Assembly (NCBI RefSeq): GCF_014773395.1
Contig: NZ_JACXAF010000003.1
Coordinates: forward strand, 62,001 to 126,000
DNA: 64,000 nucleotides
Direction of reading: 5' to 3'
Source of the DNA: Neiella litorisoli
GTDB taxonomy: Bacteria > Pseudomonadota > Gammaproteobacteria > Enterobacterales > Neiellaceae
Below are positions 44,201 through 52,791 of the stretch, piece by piece. The position numbers were made by a program, and so were the translations under genes. Within the stretch, counting starts at the first letter, position 1. Every line of letters starts with the position of its first letter. The notes beneath the pieces were generated by a model. The model did no database searches and had not been told where the DNA came from. It was given only the letters and a program-made list of their open reading frames with translations.

Positions 44201-44638
44201 GCGCAACAACTGCGCCAGTCTGGCGTCACTGCGCCGATCGTGATGTTCTCCGCCAACACTCTGGAAATGGAGCAAAAGAGCATGATTGCTCAGCTACATG
44301 ATGACTACATCACTAAACCCGTGGCACTTGAAACCTTACTCGAAACCTTAGAGCGCAACCTGAAATTGGATTGGATTTTTGCCGACGATGAAGGCAACCA
44401 AAGCAAGCAGCAACTGCGCGGCGATCAAATTCCTCCGGTTGAGGTGTTATTACAACTCAAAGGCTGGGCGGAAATTGGCTACATGAGTGCATTCAGCCAA
44501 GCGTTTCGAGATTTAGAAAAAGATCAGGCGATTTGCGGCGAGTTTATTGAGCGCCTCGATGCTGATTTAAAGCAGTGCAATTTCGTCAATATTACTCAAT
44601 ACCTAGATACCTTGATTCATGAACCTAGCGCAAACTAA
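41222..44638 (+). CDS. Hybrid histidine kinase with NCS1-permease-like N-terminus and eight-Cys segment
   Basis: 1138 aa. About residues 50-490 form ~12 membrane helices like purine/cytosine permeases (LEALGGAITLNYGVTNALW; DLLSRGAGFGYIGSTV). Residues 512-549 hold eight Cys at 512, 515, 527, 535, 538, 539, 545 and 549, a zinc-ribbon-like spacing. Two more helices follow, then HisKA with His695 (ISHELRTPLN), HATPase_c (GTGLGLTISNSLAELMGG) and a REC domain with Asp982 (DIQMPG). No PAS or Hpt domain. The fused transporter may transport or only sense its ligand, as in CbrA-type kinases, though those use an SSS fold. The gene is divergent from porin-urt and overlaps a response-regulator gene by 20 nt. 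A role in urea or purine-nitrogen control is inferred. Confidence 0.88.
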   Translation: MPQEANLSADGQPRQQMQKVLVTRRIYNKFVANEMQEDFALRFTAKRARKWSSGWIANTALGTVSFLVLEALGGAITLNYGVTNALWAIFAVACVVFISGLPISYYAAKYGVDVDLLSRGAGFGYIGSTVVSLIYASFTFIFFALEAAIMSMALQLLLGIPLVVGYIISAVVVIPLVMHGISRIGQFQLWTQPLWLLMQLIPLFYVFTHPDSRVDEWLSFAGVDGVGGQHFDLLMFGAASAVLLSVVAQIGEQVDFLRFLPQPEKTTKLKWWSAVILGGPGWMFVGAAKLVLGSFLAYLALKHGVAAALADDPAHMYQVVFSYVTDNPRAGVLLAAVFVIVSQLKINVANAYAGSLAWSNFFSRLTHSHPGRVVWMFFNVTIALLLMELGVYQAIESMLQVYSVLVLAWIGTLVADLIINKPLGLSPKHIEFKRSQLYDINPVGLGSMIIASVVGFLAHMNCFGEVAKALASYLAFVIPFVTAPAIAYWTAGRFYLVRSNQILSIDQPQSTCGICELEFEHEDMVWCPAYSAPICSLCCSLDVRCGDKCRPKATLAAQFKRWFSPYLSPAWMTRLSSSLGQFLLVMTTISIIMAVILTLAYAQLPHRMYYAEDPIFWAFTKAFFLLLILIGVVSWLFVLARSSGMVAMKEVQSHARLLAEEVEAHQETHKALQYAKDLAETANQAKSRYLAGISHELRTPLNILLGYAQLLCNDNELSREKRDYAQILKRSGEHLSDLLEGLLEISKIEAGRLELARDEFNVRALMKQLVDMFQLQAQRKGIEFTAEISDRLPSYVAADKKRLRQILINLLNNAIKFTDSGSVKLTVSFRSDVARFIVADTGIGIARQDVERIFKPFERGEDSSAKGIRGTGLGLTISNSLAELMGGEIRCDTELGKGSTFTLSLMLPEIEQPESSAELHSATVIGYQGGPFKIMVVDDEPAQRELLHHMLQPLGFAIAQAPDAADCLRQTKQSAFDLYFLDIQMPGLSGWQLAQQLRQSGVTAPIVMFSANTLEMEQKSMIAQLHDDYITKPVALETLLETLERNLKLDWIFADDEGNQSKQQLRGDQIPPVEVLLQLKGWAEIGYMSAFSQAFRDLEKDQAICGEFIERLDADLKQCNFVNITQYLDTLIHEPSAN

Positions 44639-45521
44639 CAGCTCCATCGTATTGGTCGTTGACGACTCGCCAGAGTCGCTCGGCATGCTTAATGTCACCC
44701 TCAACAACGCGGGCTTAACCGTATTGGTGGCCTTGAATGGTTTGCAAGCGCTTACCATTGTTGAGCGGGTCACGCCCGATGTGGTGTTGATGGATGCGGT
44801 AATGCCGGAAATGGACGGTTTTGATACCTGCCGGCAACTGAAAACCAAACTGCCGCAAACGCCGGTTATTTTTATGACGGGGCTGACGGAATCCGAGCAT
44901 GTCCTGAAAGGCTTTGAAGTCGGTGGTGTCGATTATGTCACCAAGCCGATTGTGCCGGATGAAGTACTGGCCCGCATTCGAGTCCACTGCCAGAACGCCA
45001 AGCTTGCCGAAACCGCGCAAGCTGCGTTGGATTACAGCGGCCAGTACGTGTTTTGTGTTGATAACCAAGGGCAAATGCAATGGGCGACGCCCAACACTCA
45101 GGAGCTGGTGGGCACGCTGACCGAACAACCCGAGCGGGCATGGCAGCAAATTGAACAGCAATTAGCACCGTGGTTGACGCAATCAGATAAAGCCTCAGGG
45201 TTGGAGCTACAGGCGTTTGATCCGCCAATGAAAGCTTTCTATTCCGGAGAACATGAGGGCGCTTATCAGCTGATCCGTTTGGTGACGCCGAAGAAAACCA
45301 AAACCGCAGAAGCACTACAACAAGAGTTAGGACTGACTAAGCGCGAATCGCAAGTGATGTATTGGGTGTCGTTTGGCAAAACCAACTGGGAAGTGGCTCA
45401 AATCCTGTCGATGAGTCCGCGCACGGTCAACAAGCATCTGGAGCAAATCTTCAAAAAGCTCGGCGTTGATAACCGAACATCGGCTTCCGCTATTTCAATT
45501 CGAGTATTGGAAGCCGAATAA
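44619..45521 (+). CDS. LuxR-type response regulator partnered with NCS1-like kinase
   Basis: 300 aa. REC domain with phospho-acceptor Asp59 (VVLMDAVMPEMDGFD) and Lys in YVTKPI, a ~90-residue middle segment of unknown fold, and a C-terminal LuxR helix-turn-helix at about 238-295 (LTKRESQVMYWVSFGKTNWE; SPRTVNKHLEQIFKKLGV). Its start lies inside the 3' end of the kinase gene, so the two are translationally linked and probably form one signalling pair. Likely targets are the divergent porin-urt-ureD genes (inference). Confidence 0.9.
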   Translation: MNLAQTNSSIVLVVDDSPESLGMLNVTLNNAGLTVLVALNGLQALTIVERVTPDVVLMDAVMPEMDGFDTCRQLKTKLPQTPVIFMTGLTESEHVLKGFEVGGVDYVTKPIVPDEVLARIRVHCQNAKLAETAQAALDYSGQYVFCVDNQGQMQWATPNTQELVGTLTEQPERAWQQIEQQLAPWLTQSDKASGLELQAFDPPMKAFYSGEHEGAYQLIRLVTPKKTKTAEALQQELGLTKRESQVMYWVSFGKTNWEVAQILSMSPRTVNKHLEQIFKKLGVDNRTSASAISIRVLEAE

Positions 45522-45526
45522 ACCTC

Positions 45527-46672
45527 TTACAACTGATTGCCAAGCTGGCGGCAAATCTGTTGGATGCGGGTTGAAGCTTGGGCCAAATGGCCGGATTCAG
45601 GTTGGCCTGATGCGGCGATTTGTTGTTCCAAACTGACTGCCAGATCAACAATGGCGGTGATCCCCAAATAGGCCGCCGCGCCTTTCATCCCGTGGATATA
45701 GCCAGCGAGCTCGGCAGACTGCTCTGGCAATCCTTCGTTGTACATCTCTGCAAACCTAACGAGCAGATTGCGATACACCTGGGCATCGCCACCACAGCGT
45801 TTAAGGCCGGCTTCAACATCAATGCCTTCAAGGGCCGATAAATCCAGTGCGCTTGTTGCTTGTTCTGAGTGGTTCGCTTCGGCATCTTGCAGCGATTGCT
45901 GCCAGCTGCGAATGTCTTTAATCAATTGCTGGTAGCCGCTGATGAGCTGCTGGCAGATGTCGTTGACTTGCTGCGCTGATAATTGCTCGGCCTGTTGTGC
46001 CAGCTGCGCTGCTTGGGCGGTGAAACTGGCCTCGGCGATAGGTCCAATGGCTTGCTCAATTTGCTGTGCTGCCGCTGCCAAAGCAGTGGGTTGTCCGCTG
46101 GCGGCGGCTTTTTTTAGTGCCATCATTTGGGGCACGCATTGGCTGTTAAAATCAGTCAGGATTGCTGCGATTGGCTGGTCACTTTGCTCGCTAAAGGCGA
46201 TGACTCGCGGCCGATCGAGATAACTGGTGCTGGCGCTGCGGATTGCTGAGTCGGGCAGCCACTGATAAAGCAACGCAAATAACTGCTCTGGCTCGACCGG
46301 TTTACTGGCAACCGCGTTCATGCCTGATGCTAGGGCCTGCTCGATTTCCGCGGTTTCGGTGGCGGCGGTGAGGGCAATAATCGGCAGCGCCTGATATTGC
46401 GGTTGTTGTCGGATCTGGCGACTGGCTTCGAGGCCATCCATCACCGGCATCTGACAATCCATTAAGACTAAATCAACCCCTTGTTGGCTGAGCGCCGTGA
46501 GCGCTTGTTGGCCATGTTCGGCCAGTACCACCTGAATGTCGGCGCGCGCCAGAATATCCAGCAGCAAGGTTTGATGGATTTCATTGTCTTCGACAAAAAG
46601 TACCCGACTGCCGCGAATCGCTGACATGACCTGTTGTTGGCACACGCCTGCAATCGTTCTGGGTTTCATCAT
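45527..46672 (-). CDS. REC-Hpt phosphorelay protein
   Basis: 381 aa. REC domain with Asp72 (VLMDCQMPVMDGLEASRQIR), an Ala/Gln-rich helical middle that may form a coiled coil, and an Hpt domain with His327 (YIHGMKGAAAYLG). No DNA-binding or enzymatic output, so it passes phosphate. The stop is 6 nt from the convergent response-regulator gene. ATG at 46672 or 46669; a third at 46627 starts the REC proper. Possible partners: the giant kinase just upstream, or the NCS1-like kinase, which has no Hpt of its own. Confidence 0.85.
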   Translation of the reverse strand: MMKPRTIAGVCQQQVMSAIRGSRVLFVEDNEIHQTLLLDILARADIQVVLAEHGQQALTALSQQGVDLVLMDCQMPVMDGLEASRQIRQQPQYQALPIIALTAATETAEIEQALASGMNAVASKPVEPEQLFALLYQWLPDSAIRSASTSYLDRPRVIAFSEQSDQPIAAILTDFNSQCVPQMMALKKAAASGQPTALAAAAQQIEQAIGPIAEASFTAQAAQLAQQAEQLSAQQVNDICQQLISGYQQLIKDIRSWQQSLQDAEANHSEQATSALDLSALEGIDVEAGLKRCGGDAQVYRNLLVRFAEMYNEGLPEQSAELAGYIHGMKGAAAYLGITAIVDLAVSLEQQIAASGQPESGHLAQASTRIQQICRQLGNQL

Positions 46673-46696
46673 GGCTTACTTATACCTTTTTATTTG

Positions 46697-49600
46697 CTAA
46701 TCGCTAATCGCTAATCGTTTAAGCAGTGGTGCAAGCGTACTCAGTGCTTCATCAAATTCAAAATTTTCTGCCTGCTCGGCAATTTGCTTGAGCTCCGGTA
46801 AGGTTGTTGCCAATGCCGGTATTAACTGCTCCAGCAGTGACATTGCTGCGGCGTCATAGCGCTGCAAATGATCCTGTAACTCAAGCAACTGCTGGCGCTG
46901 CTGCTCGCTCAAGGCACTGGGCTCCGCTTGCAGTTGGGCCAGCGAGGTGAGCACTGGTGCCAGTTTTAGCATCACTTGTTGCAACCGGCGCTCGACATAC
47001 TCAGGCGCCAAGCCATCAATCAATGCCGCTTCGAGCTCTTTGGCCGCCTCTTGTACGCCTTTGGCGCCAATGCTCCCGGCGACACTTTTCAGGGTGTGGG
47101 CATGGCGCGTGGCGGTGGTCAGATCGGGTTCAGCCAAGGCCGCTTTGAAGCTCGGCTCAAAGTCCTGGTAATTGTGATAGAACTTGTTCAACAGCTTGCG
47201 GTAGAGCACTTTGTTGTTCATTGATACTTGCAAGCCGGTGCTGATATCAATATCGGTCAGCGGCGGTAGCTCGATCTCGGGGGCTTGTTGGCTGCTCTGT
47301 TGATCGCTCTGTTGGCTGCGATTGCTCGGCGTGATCCAGTGCGCCATGATCTGGAACATCTGGTTAATATTGATTGGTTTGGCGATGTGATCATTCATGC
47401 CTGCTTGCAGTACTTTTTCCCGATCGCCGGCCATGACGTTGGCGGTCATGGCAATAATGGGCAAGTCTCTAAAGCGTTGCTGGGCGCGAATTGCTCGTGT
47501 TGCGGTGTAGCCATCCATCACCGGCATTTGGCAGTCCATTAACACGCCATCAAATTGGCGCTCGTTGAGTAAGTCCAACGCCTCTTGACCGTTGTTGGCA
47601 ACGGTCGGCGTTAAGCCGTGGCTGCGCAGCAACTCCACTGCCAACTCCTGATTGATTTCATTGTCTTCGACCAGCAAGATCTCTGCGCCATTAAGACGCC
47701 GGATAGCATCTTTGATGCTTTCTTGCTTGGTCGAGCTGCGGGAGTCAGCAACCACGCCATGACCAAGGGCCTGCAACATGGTATCGAGTAGCGTCGATGG
47801 CATCACCGGCTTTGATAAGAAGCCGGCTAAGTTGACGTCCTTGGCTTCGAGTTGCGCTTCTTCACGGCCGTAGGCGGTGACCATGATCACCGTTGGTGCC
47901 GATTGCAGCTTGGGATCGTTCTGGATTTGACGCGCCGTTTCGATGCCATCAATGCCTGGCATCCGCCAGTCCATCAACACTAACCCGTAAGGATTGGACT
48001 TATCGGCAGCTTCAATCATGGCAATGGCATCTGTGCCGTTGGTTGCTTCATCAATCGCGAAGCCAAAGGTCTCCAGCATGTTACGCAGGATTAACCGCGA
48101 TGAGCTGTTGTCATCCACAATCAAGATGTTGAGATCATCCAAATCTTTGCTTTGTTTGAGGCTTGGTTGCTGGGTATTTTCCTGCAACCCAAGACAAGTG
48201 GTGAACGAAAAGGTGCTGCCTTGGCCGGCCTCACTTTCAACCCAAATGTCGCCCTGCATTAATGACACCAGCTGTTTGGAAATTGCCAGACCAAGACCGG
48301 TGCCGCCATGCTTGCGAGTGGTTGACGAGTCAACCTGACTGAAGGACTCGAATAGGCGCTGTTGCTCGGTACTGTTCATGCCAATACCGTTATCGCGAAT
48401 GGAGAACTGTAGCACTGCTTCATCTTTGGCGCGCTCTTTCACTTGCGCTTGAATCACTACTTCGCCGCCTGGCTCGGTAAATTTAATAGCATTGCTGCCC
48501 AAATTCAGCAGGATTTGACCGAGTCGCAGCGGATCGCCAATCAGCGCGGTTGGTAAGTCGCATGGCAGGTCAAACATTAGCTCAACACCGCTTTCTTCGG
48601 CTTTTAAGCCCAGCAGGTTGTTGAGGCTTTCCATGACATCTTCGAGCTGGAAGTCGATGTATTCCAGTTCGAGCTTACCGGCTTCGATTTTAGAAAAATC
48701 GAGAATGTCATTGATGATGCCGAGCAGGCTCTCAGCACTGCGATGGACCTTCTCAATGTAGTTGCGTTGCTTGGGCGCCAGATCGGTGCCAAGGGCCATG
48801 TGCGACATGCCGATAATGGCATTCATCGGGGTTCGAATTTCGTGGCTCATATTGGCCAAGAAGTCGGATTTAGCTTGGGTCGCTTCTTCGGCCACCTTCT
48901 TGGCTGCAATCAGCTCGGTGACTTCTGCTGAAAAGCCAAATAAGCCAACAATATTTTGCTGATCGTCGTAAATGGGGCGCTTATTGGATTTCACCCAGCC
49001 GGTAGAGCCGTCGGGTCGAAGGTAGCTTTCGAGATGATCGATGAGTGGCTCGCCCTGCTCGATGACTTTACGTTCATTTTCATAGTAGGCTTTGGCGTCC
49101 TCTGCGGGGAATACGTCGAAGTCGGTTTTACCTTTGGCACCAAACACCGAGTCGACGCCAATTAAATGGCCAAAGTTGAGGTTGTGGGCTTTGAACCGAT
49201 GCTGGGCGTCTTTGATAAATAAGAAGTCGCTGGAGAAGTTGAGGATTGCTTTGTAGTCGCGGGTCAGTTCTTCTAACGCTTTGTTTTTTAGATCGGCCGC
49301 TTCTTTCGCTCGCGCCAGCCGGTTTTCCATTTCTTTGCGGGTGGTGATGTCGGTCACCGAGCCACTAGTTCGATAGGCTTCGCCACTGGCGTTACGCAAC
49401 GATTTAGCGCGGGCGCGGAACCAGCGATAAGCGCCCGACTTGGTGCGCATGCGATATTCAATATCGTACGGCACATCATCACTGAGGTGGGCGAGAAATG
49501 CGGTATTGGCCATTTCCAATTCGTCGGGATGAACATGATCGCGCCAAGTATCAAGTGTATTGGGCAGCTCGCCTGGCAGATATCCGAGAATTTCAGTAAA

Positions 49601-51637
49601 CCGAGAGGAGAACCAGTTTTCACCACTGCGCGAGTCGTACTCCCATAAGGCGTCGCCACTACCACGCACTGATAGCTCAAAACGCTCTTGGGTTTCGGTG
49701 AGTTTTTGCCGCGATTTTTTCACTTCATCGATCAACTGGCTTTGCTTTTGTTCCTGTCGAATCGAATGACGCAGGTAAACAAACAGCAATATGGTCAGCA
49801 AAATCACCGCCATGGGCAGCACTAAGCTGGTTGGATCCCAAGTGGGGTAAAGTGATGGATGCGCCGGAATGGCAATCATCTGCCACTGGCGATCGCCGAA
49901 TGCAATGATGTTTTCGGCGTGCATGTTTTCTAACGACAAATCGAATACGTCTGGCGGCGCGGTGGCGCCAGGATAGCGACTGGCGTGAGTGTATAACCGC
50001 TGCGGATCCGTCGGGTTGGTGATATCGACAAAGCGCATGTGGATACCACCGGGTTTGGAATAATTGTCGAGGATATCCTCAATCATGGTGCCCACTTCAA
50101 TGGTTGCCGCAGCAATACCTAAAATGGCGCTACGACGGTCAGCAACATGACCTAAGGTTTCTCCTTTGTGGTACACCGCGAGCAAAATTGCCGCACCGAC
50201 GGCGTCTTTGCGATCCTTAAGTTGCACCAGGTTCAGTGGTGATATCGCCGTTGGTGCGCGGCTATCTATAGCCTTGTAAACCGCCGGCTGAGAATGTGGA
50301 TGCGAGGTCACATCAATGCCAATGGCGCCTTGGTTTGGTTCATAAGGCGCTGTGTAGAGAATTGGGTAATGTTCTTTTTTATTGCCGATCTCGATGTAAT
50401 TCTGACCGTCAAACAGCCGAATCGTTAGCGGGGTTTGATAGAGCTCGCTAATGTGCTGCTCAAACACCGTGCGCTGATCACCACTGACTCTTGGTAACCA
50501 TTGCAAACCCAACAAGCCTGGCTGAATTTTCAAGTTACGTTGTACATAACTGGCAAATTCTTCTCGAGAAATGTGGCGTGATGAATTGAATAGCTTTTCG
50601 ATGTCGTAAAGCGATTCGGTGTAGGCGGTGATGCCACGAGTAATCGCGCTAGCGTGACTTTGCGCAGCCGCCTCAAAGCGTGCTTTGGTGGTTTCGAACG
50701 CGGTTTTATCAAGAATGGTGTAAAGCAAAGCGGAGAGCGCAAAGCCAAAGAACAGGGCAACTAGTGGCGCAAAGTCTTTGAGTTTTTTGTCCTCGGGTTT
50801 GTTGGCTGACAAGCTGGTTCGAATGGCTAAGGTGAGCCCCAGCGTAGCAATAATGCCAAAGAACAGTACGCCTTCATCGGCAAACGAATTGGCTGATGAG
50901 CCGAGTAATTCAACCATCTTATATTCGTGGGACTTTAGCGCCTGCCACGCGGCGATGCTCAGTGACATACAGCCAATGCCAACGGGCCATGGTAGCCAGG
51001 TCGGTAATGGCTTTTTACTCTCCGGTGATAACGCATTGACGGTGTAGGCCAGTAGACCAAGACCAAGAATGACAAAGCCAAACGAGGTGTGCACCGCCAT
51101 TTTGGTGAGCTTACCCCAGCCATAGGCGGTATCGATGCCAATTAAGTAGCCGGTAAAGGCAATAAAACCAAGAGAAAACACCAGCGAGGCGACTATCGCC
51201 GAATTCGATAATTTCCACGGATAATTGTGAGTGCGAGAGACGATGAAACAGCCGATGCCAAAGAGCAAAAAACACAATGCGGTGTTGGGCGCCATTCGGC
51301 CTGGGTGGGAGGTGTTGATGTCGACATAGTGGTCCATCAACAGTTGATCGATGTGCAAATCAACGCCGGCGATGTACTCAGTCAGCGTCAAGGAGCCTAG
51401 CACAATCAAAAACACCGACATGAAGCCGGCAGTCTTGGCGGAGCGAACACAAAGTAGGGCAATGGCCGATGCGACAAAACCCAGTGCTGTGTTGTACTGC
51501 ATGGGGACAAACGACGGGTCGATTTGAATTAGCAGCTCGTTGTGGGTATACCAGCCGATTATCACCAGAATGCCCAACGATAGCGTTATCGCACCCGCAA
51601 TTCGATGTGCCCAATTCCACCAAGTACCTTGAATCAT
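46697..51637 (-). CDS. Giant multi-domain hybrid histidine kinase (TM-CHASE-PAS-PAS-HK-REC-REC-Hpt)
   Basis: 1646 aa. Eight or so helices (1-~310), a CHASE-type periplasmic domain (~330-600; FNSSRHISREEFASYVQRNL, LQWLPRV), a further helix near 620, PAS with PAC (~660-785), a second PAS (~800-925), HisKA with His932 (MSHEIRTPMNAIIGMSH), HATPase_c (~1040-1160), REC1 Asp1223 (LMDWRMPG), REC2 Asp1368 (LMDCQMPVMDG) and Hpt His1514 (HAHTLKSVAGSIG). It carries a whole phosphorelay and lacks its own output. The signal is unknown; CHASE domains bind small extracellular ligands. Same strand as, and 24 nt upstream of, the REC-Hpt gene. Confidence 0.9.
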   Translation of the reverse strand: MIQGTWWNWAHRIAGAITLSLGILVIIGWYTHNELLIQIDPSFVPMQYNTALGFVASAIALLCVRSAKTAGFMSVFLIVLGSLTLTEYIAGVDLHIDQLLMDHYVDINTSHPGRMAPNTALCFLLFGIGCFIVSRTHNYPWKLSNSAIVASLVFSLGFIAFTGYLIGIDTAYGWGKLTKMAVHTSFGFVILGLGLLAYTVNALSPESKKPLPTWLPWPVGIGCMSLSIAAWQALKSHEYKMVELLGSSANSFADEGVLFFGIIATLGLTLAIRTSLSANKPEDKKLKDFAPLVALFFGFALSALLYTILDKTAFETTKARFEAAAQSHASAITRGITAYTESLYDIEKLFNSSRHISREEFASYVQRNLKIQPGLLGLQWLPRVSGDQRTVFEQHISELYQTPLTIRLFDGQNYIEIGNKKEHYPILYTAPYEPNQGAIGIDVTSHPHSQPAVYKAIDSRAPTAISPLNLVQLKDRKDAVGAAILLAVYHKGETLGHVADRRSAILGIAAATIEVGTMIEDILDNYSKPGGIHMRFVDITNPTDPQRLYTHASRYPGATAPPDVFDLSLENMHAENIIAFGDRQWQMIAIPAHPSLYPTWDPTSLVLPMAVILLTILLFVYLRHSIRQEQKQSQLIDEVKKSRQKLTETQERFELSVRGSGDALWEYDSRSGENWFSSRFTEILGYLPGELPNTLDTWRDHVHPDELEMANTAFLAHLSDDVPYDIEYRMRTKSGAYRWFRARAKSLRNASGEAYRTSGSVTDITTRKEMENRLARAKEAADLKNKALEELTRDYKAILNFSSDFLFIKDAQHRFKAHNLNFGHLIGVDSVFGAKGKTDFDVFPAEDAKAYYENERKVIEQGEPLIDHLESYLRPDGSTGWVKSNKRPIYDDQQNIVGLFGFSAEVTELIAAKKVAEEATQAKSDFLANMSHEIRTPMNAIIGMSHMALGTDLAPKQRNYIEKVHRSAESLLGIINDILDFSKIEAGKLELEYIDFQLEDVMESLNNLLGLKAEESGVELMFDLPCDLPTALIGDPLRLGQILLNLGSNAIKFTEPGGEVVIQAQVKERAKDEAVLQFSIRDNGIGMNSTEQQRLFESFSQVDSSTTRKHGGTGLGLAISKQLVSLMQGDIWVESEAGQGSTFSFTTCLGLQENTQQPSLKQSKDLDDLNILIVDDNSSSRLILRNMLETFGFAIDEATNGTDAIAMIEAADKSNPYGLVLMDWRMPGIDGIETARQIQNDPKLQSAPTVIMVTAYGREEAQLEAKDVNLAGFLSKPVMPSTLLDTMLQALGHGVVADSRSSTKQESIKDAIRRLNGAEILLVEDNEINQELAVELLRSHGLTPTVANNGQEALDLLNERQFDGVLMDCQMPVMDGYTATRAIRAQQRFRDLPIIAMTANVMAGDREKVLQAGMNDHIAKPININQMFQIMAHWITPSNRSQQSDQQSSQQAPEIELPPLTDIDISTGLQVSMNNKVLYRKLLNKFYHNYQDFEPSFKAALAEPDLTTATRHAHTLKSVAGSIGAKGVQEAAKELEAALIDGLAPEYVERRLQQVMLKLAPVLTSLAQLQAEPSALSEQQRQQLLELQDHLQRYDAAAMSLLEQLIPALATTLPELKQIAEQAENFEFDEALSTLAPLLKRLAISD

Positions 51638-51781
51638 TTCAGCAAGCCAATCCCGATCTAGATTTGTTTTTTATCGCTGCCAAGTTAACCACACTGGCGC
51701 TAAATTTACACATCGAATTGTTTTGGAACGGGATGTTGGAGTGGCTTCGCTAGGCTGGAGCTGTTGAATCGGTTTAGTGAG

Positions 51782-52000
51782 TTTTGTCGCTCCTAGTTAA
51801 AGTGCAATGAAAACAAAACACACAAGCCGTTAGCGAAGTAGTGTTGGCAACAAACCGATTAAGACAACGCTCAGACGCCGTAAACACATCCGTGTGGGCT
51901 CGGCGCTGACTTCCATGCCAGCGACGCCTCGCTAGCGTATTAATCGGTTCGTTACTCGATCCAGTTTTTTGCCTTGTGCTCTTTGTTACTCGCCGCCGAC
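51782..52000. repeat. ~220 bp structured repeat, copy 1
   Basis: Near-identical to copy 2 at 52792-53015 in the same orientation. Core shared words include ACAAACCGATTAAGACAACG and GGGCTCGGCGCTG. It lies in the 454 bp gap upstream of the giant kinase start; 51638-51781 shows nothing else and 52001-52091 is spacer. It has inverted arms (CGTTAGCGAAG versus CCTCGCTAGCG, and ACAAACCGATTAA versus TTAATCGGTT) and short hairpins in the core. No ORF. Confidence 0.8.
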
Positions 52001-52091
52001 AGCGAAAACAAATGTTGACGTCAGCAAGGGCACGCTAGATATAGCGCCGTGTTAAGGTTTTCGCCGCTAGAATCAGGGGGCAGCAGCTTGG

Positions 52092-52787
52092 TTATGTTTC
52101 TAGAAGCTGGTGGTAAGCTAAATTAAGCGCTGGCAGTAGCGGCTGGTCTAGATCTGACTGGCAGACGTTTTGTAGCTTTTCGAATGTTGCTTTGAATTGC
52201 TTGGGTTGGTACTGGGTACTTAAGTTCTGCCCAGCGGTGTAGCCATAGAGGAAGGAAGCAAACAACAATGCTTTGTACCGGCCTTTGTCAACAAACTTAT
52301 AGACCAAAGCCATCGAGTTGAACTCTCGGCAAGTGAGCGTCTCAATATCGACGATGGTGCTTTCGATTAAGTTGTCACTAACGGTTGGCTTATTTGGCCT
52401 TGACGCGTTGTGATCAAAACTAACCACTACTTCGTGGTTTTTTCTGACCACAGCTTTGCCATCGATCCACAGCGGTTTGTATTTCCAGCGTTTAACAGCC
52501 TCACCAGCATTCTTTTCAAATCCATAGCGTTTGGGGTAAGAGTCAACCACGCGGATGTTTTGCACTGCACCGAGTGTCGATATATCAAAGCGCAAGTGAA
52601 CCCAGCCGGACTTACGTTTTTCAGCAGCGCGCTTAGGGTATTTAGGTTCAATACGAACGATTGGATTTACTGACTGAAACTGTTCAGCTAATTGTGGGAC
52701 CGATTGACTGGAAGTGGACGTTGTTTCAGACGTTGATGCGCAGCCAAATAGTAGTGCTGCGGTTAGTATGATCCATCCTTGTTTCAT
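52092..52787 (-). CDS. TonB C-terminal-domain lipoprotein with HdeA-like C-terminal domain
   Basis: 231 aa. Lipobox AALLFGC (Cys16), Ser/Thr-rich spacer, then a TonB_C domain at about 42-125 (VRIEPKYPKRAAEKRKSGWV, VRFDIS-like strand, GEAVKRWKYKP). Residues ~150-225 (LTCREF...SFLYGYTAGQN...NVCQSD) match the HdeA/HdeB pattern with two Cys that could form its disulfide. It lacks the N-terminal membrane helix of energy-transducing TonB, so it is unlikely to power receptors. A periplasmic chaperone or binding role is possible but unproven. It lies between two copies of a 220 bp repeat, and copy 2 supplies its CTAGGAG ribosome site. Confidence 0.72.
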   Translation of the reverse strand: MKQGWIILTAALLFGCASTSETTSTSSQSVPQLAEQFQSVNPIVRIEPKYPKRAAEKRKSGWVHLRFDISTLGAVQNIRVVDSYPKRYGFEKNAGEAVKRWKYKPLWIDGKAVVRKNHEVVVSFDHNASRPNKPTVSDNLIESTIVDIETLTCREFNSMALVYKFVDKGRYKALLFASFLYGYTAGQNLSTQYQPKQFKATFEKLQNVCQSDLDQPLLPALNLAYHQLLET

Positions 52788-52791
52788 GAGG

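Noticed and set aside
44619-44638. Overlap of kinase and response-regulator genes as a frameshifted fusion
   Set aside because: Both reading frames have normal ends and complete domains; short overlaps are typical of coupled genes.
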